From the NCBI RefSeq assembly GCF_900167465.1, contig NZ_FUWR01000001.1, positions 489,269-553,268 on the forward strand: 64,000 nt of DNA, given 5' to 3'. Position numbers and translations under genes: made by a program. The notes below the pieces were generated by a model. The model did no database searches and was not told the DNA's origin. It saw only the letters and a program-made list of their open reading frames with translations. Every line of letters begins with the position of its first letter. Position 1 is the stretch's first letter. Origin of the DNA: Trichlorobacter thiogenes (GTDB lineage: Bacteria; Desulfobacterota; Desulfuromonadia; Geobacterales; Pseudopelobacteraceae). Positions 60,293 through 64,000 of the stretch are shown piece by piece.

Positions 60293-62310
60293 TGCCGCAG
60301 GCATTTGTACCGCTTACCAACGTCGATGCCATCAGCCGGGCACTGGAACGTCTGACCGTAGCGGTTGACGATCCACTGCCGCTGCTGGTGCAGCTGTTTG
60401 ATGCAATACGGCCTGAGCGTAGCCGGGACCATGCAGAGGCGTTGCAGCGTTGGCGCAGGATGTTGCAGCTACTGACTATCCCCCGCTACCACGATGGTCT
60501 GCGTACCGCCCTGCTGACGCTGTTTGCCCAGCGCCGCCAGCTGTCGCTTTACAGCGAATCCGGCCTGCTGCCTAACACCGGTTTTTTCTCTGAACTGCAT
60601 CGCAAGCTGGTGCATCGCATCCTGCCGGAACTGGCAGATCCTGCTGAGCTGCGGGACTGTATCCGACTGCTGTTTCATCGACCAGGCGACGGGGTCTGGC
60701 TGAGCACGATCCCCCTTGAAGAGCAACTGGCCTTTTGGCAACTGCTGACACCACCTTCACCACGGATGCTGGAGCAGCTGAGCGAGGCCTGCCTGGTACT
60801 GTCCCACCGGATCTGCGCCATGGGGCTTGAACCGGAACTGCTGCGGGTACTGCCACAGCTGAAGACAAGCCGTTCTCCGTTTCTGGCACTGCATGAAGAG
60901 CTGGCCTGGTTCACCGTCGAGGCGTTGCGGATTGAGGATGAGACCTCCCCCAATGAAGAGGACAAACGGCACCTGTTGGTGCTGACTGACCAATGCCACG
61001 AGGTAGTACGTCGTGCCCATCAGCAGGCAACCGCCGTGGCCGGCACCAGCATGTCGCTGACCTTTCTGCTGACCAGACTTGAGCAGCACCTGCAGCGGCT
61101 TGAGCTATTGGTGGAGGTGCTGGCGATCCGGGTGCAGACCGTACCGGACAGCCTGGTGGTGGAACGCTGGAGCGCTTTTCTGGCTGATGCGGTGCTGGGT
61201 GAGCTGCGGCGCAACAGCCTGAGCAAGCATTTTGCCGATCTAAGCGGCCAGATGGCACTACTGGTTACAGAAAATGCCGCCCGGACCGGAGAACACTACA
61301 TCGCCTCGGATCGGCAGGAGTGGTGGGGGATGCTGCGGGCCGCTGCCGGGGCAGGAGTAATCATCGCCCTGCTGGCGCTGGTGAAGATCAAAGGGGCTGG
61401 CCTGCATCTGCCGATCCTCAGCCAGGGGTTGCTGAACGGCCTGATCTATGGGGGTGGTTTTCTACTGGTGCATCTGCTGCACTTTACCATCGCCACCAAA
61501 CAACCGGCCATGACCGCTGCTGCCATTGCCGCAACCGTCTCCCAAACCAGGGGACGGCTACGGGATCAGGAGCGGCTGCTGGAGCTGATGATAAGCACCG
61601 CCCGCAGCCAGTTTGCAGCAGTACTGGGTAATGTTGGCGTGGCCTTCCCGCTGGCATTGCTGATCGGCCTGGTGGTCGGCCTGCTGCAGTATGAGCCGGT
61701 CTCATCGGCAAAGGCCCATACTCTGGCCCAGGAACTGAACCCGTTTACCACACTTTCGCTCTTCTATGCCGCCATCGCCGGTATCTGGTTGTTTGTAACC
61801 GGCCTGATCTCCGGCTATATCGACAACCTGTCAGCCCATAGCCAGGTCGGCCCGAGGATTGCCCGGCTGCCCTGGCTTAAGCGGCTAACCGGCGCAGCTG
61901 GTGCCGGACGGATCGGCAGCTATATCAGCAGCAATGCCGGCGGCCTGACCGGCAACCTGTTTTTCGGCCTGATGCTGGGGGTTACCCCGGCGGTTGGCCA
62001 AATGCTAGGTCTGCCACTGGATATCCGCCACATCGCCTTTTCAGCAGCCAATATCGGGTATGCTGTGGCCAGATTCAATTTTATACTGCAGCCATCCCTG
62101 CTGCTCTCAGCTGTAGCCGGAGTCATGCTGATCGGCCTGATCAACCTGCTGGTCAGCTTTTCCCTGGCGCTCTGGGTGGCCATGCGCTCACGGGGGGTGC
62201 CATTCAGCTCTGTCCGTTCGCTTCTTTTGCCGCTACGCCGCCGTCTGTTCAGCCATCCCCTGGAATTTATGCTGCCGGTGGAGCCGCGCCAGGAGCCCCG
62301 TACCCCCTGA
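60292..62310 (+). CDS. Gcr family membrane protein (often annotated site-specific recombinase)
   Basis: 672 residues from the ATG at 60292. N-terminal half soluble (helical), then five to seven membrane helices in the C-terminal half with family motifs AVLGNVGVAFPLALLIGLV, LNPFTTLSLFYAAIAGIWLFVTGLISGYIDNLSAHSQVGPRI, SSNAGGLTGNLFFGLMLGVTPAVGQMLGLPLDIRHIAFS. No integrase or resolvase motif is visible, so the recombinase label is doubtful. Coupled to the MscS gene by a one-base overlap. Confidence 0.8.
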   Translation: MPQAFVPLTNVDAISRALERLTVAVDDPLPLLVQLFDAIRPERSRDHAEALQRWRRMLQLLTIPRYHDGLRTALLTLFAQRRQLSLYSESGLLPNTGFFSELHRKLVHRILPELADPAELRDCIRLLFHRPGDGVWLSTIPLEEQLAFWQLLTPPSPRMLEQLSEACLVLSHRICAMGLEPELLRVLPQLKTSRSPFLALHEELAWFTVEALRIEDETSPNEEDKRHLLVLTDQCHEVVRRAHQQATAVAGTSMSLTFLLTRLEQHLQRLELLVEVLAIRVQTVPDSLVVERWSAFLADAVLGELRRNSLSKHFADLSGQMALLVTENAARTGEHYIASDRQEWWGMLRAAAGAGVIIALLALVKIKGAGLHLPILSQGLLNGLIYGGGFLLVHLLHFTIATKQPAMTAAAIAATVSQTRGRLRDQERLLELMISTARSQFAAVLGNVGVAFPLALLIGLVVGLLQYEPVSSAKAHTLAQELNPFTTLSLFYAAIAGIWLFVTGLISGYIDNLSAHSQVGPRIARLPWLKRLTGAAGAGRIGSYISSNAGGLTGNLFFGLMLGVTPAVGQMLGLPLDIRHIAFSAANIGYAVARFNFILQPSLLLSAVAGVMLIGLINLLVSFSLALWVAMRSRGVPFSSVRSLLLPLRRRLFSHPLEFMLPVEPRQEPRTP

Positions 62311-62312
62311 TA

Positions 62313-64000
62313 TTAATTGGCCTGATAATAGTACCGGTTCAGATCCAACAAACCGCCATGTGTTGTATTTTCACTGTCAAATCGTTTTTGAAACCAATCG
62401 TAGGAATCCCAGAAACGCTCATCAGCCCGGTTGATCCCATATTTACCAAGTCTCGCCAGATCCTCCGGTGTCCCCTTGAAATTTGCCAGCAGATCAAAGA
62501 AATCCGGCAGATTATTCTCTGTCACATCAAAAAAGTAGTTGGGATACGGACCGATCAGGCCGGGGATAAAATCGGCATCATCCTTGGTCGGGTCCAGACG
62601 GCCATCCTCGCCAAACAGGAAGGCCACGTTATCATGCCAGCGGTTGATCACAATTGAATGAACCAGATCTTTGCCGTTGTTAAGTCGAATCCGCAGATAG
62701 GCAAGGTTTGAGTTGGAGTCGTTGACCATCGCCACAAACGGCATGCCGGGCCGGGCAAGGGAGCGGAAGGCCCGCATATAGTCACCCATGGTGCGGAATT
62801 TTTCCGGCAGTTTTGGATAGCTGGCCCCGGCCCGCAGGTAGTTAATCGGATCAAAGCCGATACCGGTTGCCGGCAACAGGTGCTTGTCCACAACATGCTC
62901 AACAAATTCCCGCTTGGGGTCACTGGTGGCAAAGGTGATCTTCGCTGGTCGTGGCGAGGGAAAGTAATCCACTTTTTTCAGATCAAGCCCCAGATACCAG
63001 GACTGCATCAGCTCCTGCCGTTTGTCCGCTGGCAGGAAATCAAGAAAGCTGCTCTCTCCTTCCATCCGCAGCGTATCCATGTACAATCGTAATGACAGCT
63101 GGTGGGCAACGTTGCCATAGACATCAAATCCGGCCACCAATGCGTAGTAAATCCGCTCCAGCAGGGGATAGTCAATCACCCAGAGCGTCTTGGGCAGGTT
63201 GCCCAACGCCCCTTTGTGTACGGTGGCATTATCAAAATGGCGGTAAATCGTCAAAAGTGGTGCATCAGTGGCCTGATTGCCCTTCCAGATAGCACTGTAA
63301 TCCTGTCCGGCATAATGATGGGCTGCATAGAAATTCTGCCGCGCCTGGTAAAAAGTAAGTGCCCCCTTACTATAGCGATCCGTAACCGCCGAGAAGATCC
63401 CCATATTACTGCCCTGCTCAATCGGCATCCGCAGGTTGTCGTTAAGCAATCTGATAAAACCGGGATAGGTAACCGCCAGATCATGGTCAGGGTCCATGAA
63501 CATCACCCAGAAGTGGTCGTTGATCACGTTCAGGGCGATTTGCCCCTTACAGACCGGACCATGGACAAAGGTCATGATAATATACTGGGCATTATCCAGC
63601 AGAAACTGATAGCGGGAGCGGGGCGGAATCTGCTCAAAAGAGCGAAACGGATTGGCGCTCAACTGTGCTTCGTAGCCCACCAGATGTGGGGTTTGCAACC
63701 ACTCCGGCTGGATAAACAGTTCCTGAATCCGCTTCATTCGGGCATCATCCAGCTCAACAACCATATGGGTCTTGTGGACGATGGTTGCATGAATTTTTCT
63801 GAAACGGTAGTAGACCCGTGGCACACCGGGATCATCGTAGGGCCGTACGCTTGGGATCAGGTCCAGCGGATTGCCAAGTGCGGTGCGGGAACGGACCAGC
63901 TCATAAAACTCATTGGTACTGGTAGCAAATTTCAGGTGAGCCAGAAAGAGATGTTCGTACAGATAGCGAGCGGTCATGCCGTGCTTGGCATCGTCCTGAT
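62313..64000 (-). CDS. cti: Fatty acid cis/trans isomerase, C-terminal part (5' end beyond window)
   Basis: The frame stays open to the window edge; an internal ATG at 63977 is not the start. The sequence (GMTARYLYEHLFLAHL, HATIVHKTHMVVELDDARMKRIQELF, PVCKGQIALNVINDHFWVMFMDPDHD, NLPKTLWVIDYPLLERIYYALVAGFDVYGNVAHQLSLRLYMDTLRMEGES) matches Cti. The N-terminal heme-binding CxxCH lies outside. Periplasmic enzyme that turns cis membrane fatty acids into trans, protecting against solvents. Its stop is two bases from that of the Gcr-family gene on the other strand. Confidence 0.88.
   Translation of the reverse strand, partial: QDDAKHGMTARYLYEHLFLAHLKFATSTNEFYELVRSRTALGNPLDLIPSVRPYDDPGVPRVYYRFRKIHATIVHKTHMVVELDDARMKRIQELFIQPEWLQTPHLVGYEAQLSANPFRSFEQIPPRSRYQFLLDNAQYIIMTFVHGPVCKGQIALNVINDHFWVMFMDPDHDLAVTYPGFIRLLNDNLRMPIEQGSNMGIFSAVTDRYSKGALTFYQARQNFYAAHHYAGQDYSAIWKGNQATDAPLLTIYRHFDNATVHKGALGNLPKTLWVIDYPLLERIYYALVAGFDVYGNVAHQLSLRLYMDTLRMEGESSFLDFLPADKRQELMQSWYLGLDLKKVDYFPSPRPAKITFATSDPKREFVEHVVDKHLLPATGIGFDPINYLRAGASYPKLPEKFRTMGDYMRAFRSLARPGMPFVAMVNDSNSNLAYLRIRLNNGKDLVHSIVINRWHDNVAFLFGEDGRLDPTKDDADFIPGLIGPYPNYFFDVTENNLPDFFDLLANFKGTPEDLARLGKYGINRADERFWDSYDWFQKRFDSENTTHGGLLDLNRYYYQAN

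Noticed and set aside
60292-62310. Gene as part of a mobile element because of the recombinase label
   Set aside because: No tyrosine or serine recombinase residues or flanking repeats; membrane helices dominate.

Overview
The window looks like chromosome from a member of the Geobacterales, probably close to Trichlorobacter (Geobacter) lovleyi. The evidence is the hybS-A-B-L-P type periplasmic NiFe hydrogenase cluster with a sigma-54 regulator beside it, a DUF3373-type porin, a long pyruvate:ferredoxin oxidoreductase, the SRP RNA-dnaX-ybaB-recR block, moderate-to-high GC, and dispersed repeats built from CGCAAAGAACGCAAAG-like units. The species is an inference; no rRNA gene is present.

Layout. 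0-5.8 kb: end of an RND efflux pump, its outer-membrane factor, a porin, a class D beta-lactamase and small proteins. 5.8-8.6 kb: an integron-type gene cassette with an HEPN-like gene and an attC site, then lrgAB. 8.7-11.4 kb: the two-gene radical-SAM DNA-repair pair. 11.7-17.9 kb: hybrid histidine kinase, Old Yellow Enzyme, a thioredoxin-like selenoprotein read through an in-frame TGA, pirin, DUF2975/Xre pair. 18-24.2 kb: serine hydrolase, a second cassette with a well-formed attC, then marR-AKR-MFS. 24.4-26.6 kb: sigma factor operon with DUF3106-like protein. 26.7-34.2 kb: mostly small exported proteins of unknown function, a frameshifted HEPN-type gene, and a MerR regulator with a small stand-alone copy of its C-terminal domain. 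34.3-44.1 kb: sensor kinase, GxxExxY nuclease-like gene and sigma-54 activator facing the hydrogenase operon. 44.1-50 kb: a large beta-helix surface protein, another cassette-like gene, a Fic remnant, exported Cys-rich protein and lipocalin. 50-51.5 kb: thiM-thiE. 51.9-58.5 kb: PFOR, recR, ybaB, dnaX and SRP RNA. 58.7-64 kb: MscS channel, Gcr-family membrane protein and fatty acid cis/trans isomerase (cut by the window end).

Three themes stand out. (1) Four unusual genes (about 6.2, 20.3, 28.0 and 48.0 kb) are each preceded by the same hairpin family ending in a GTTRRRY-like core, and two are followed by recognisable attC sites; no integrase is present, so these look like scattered single gene cassettes. 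Two encode HEPN-motif proteins. (2) A UxxC thioredoxin-like protein has an in-frame TGA with a SECIS-like stem-loop whose apical loop is GGUC. (3) Inverted-repeat elements sharing one exact 18-mer sit at three gene junctions of the hydrogenase regulatory and structural genes, one of them carrying the GxxExxY gene.
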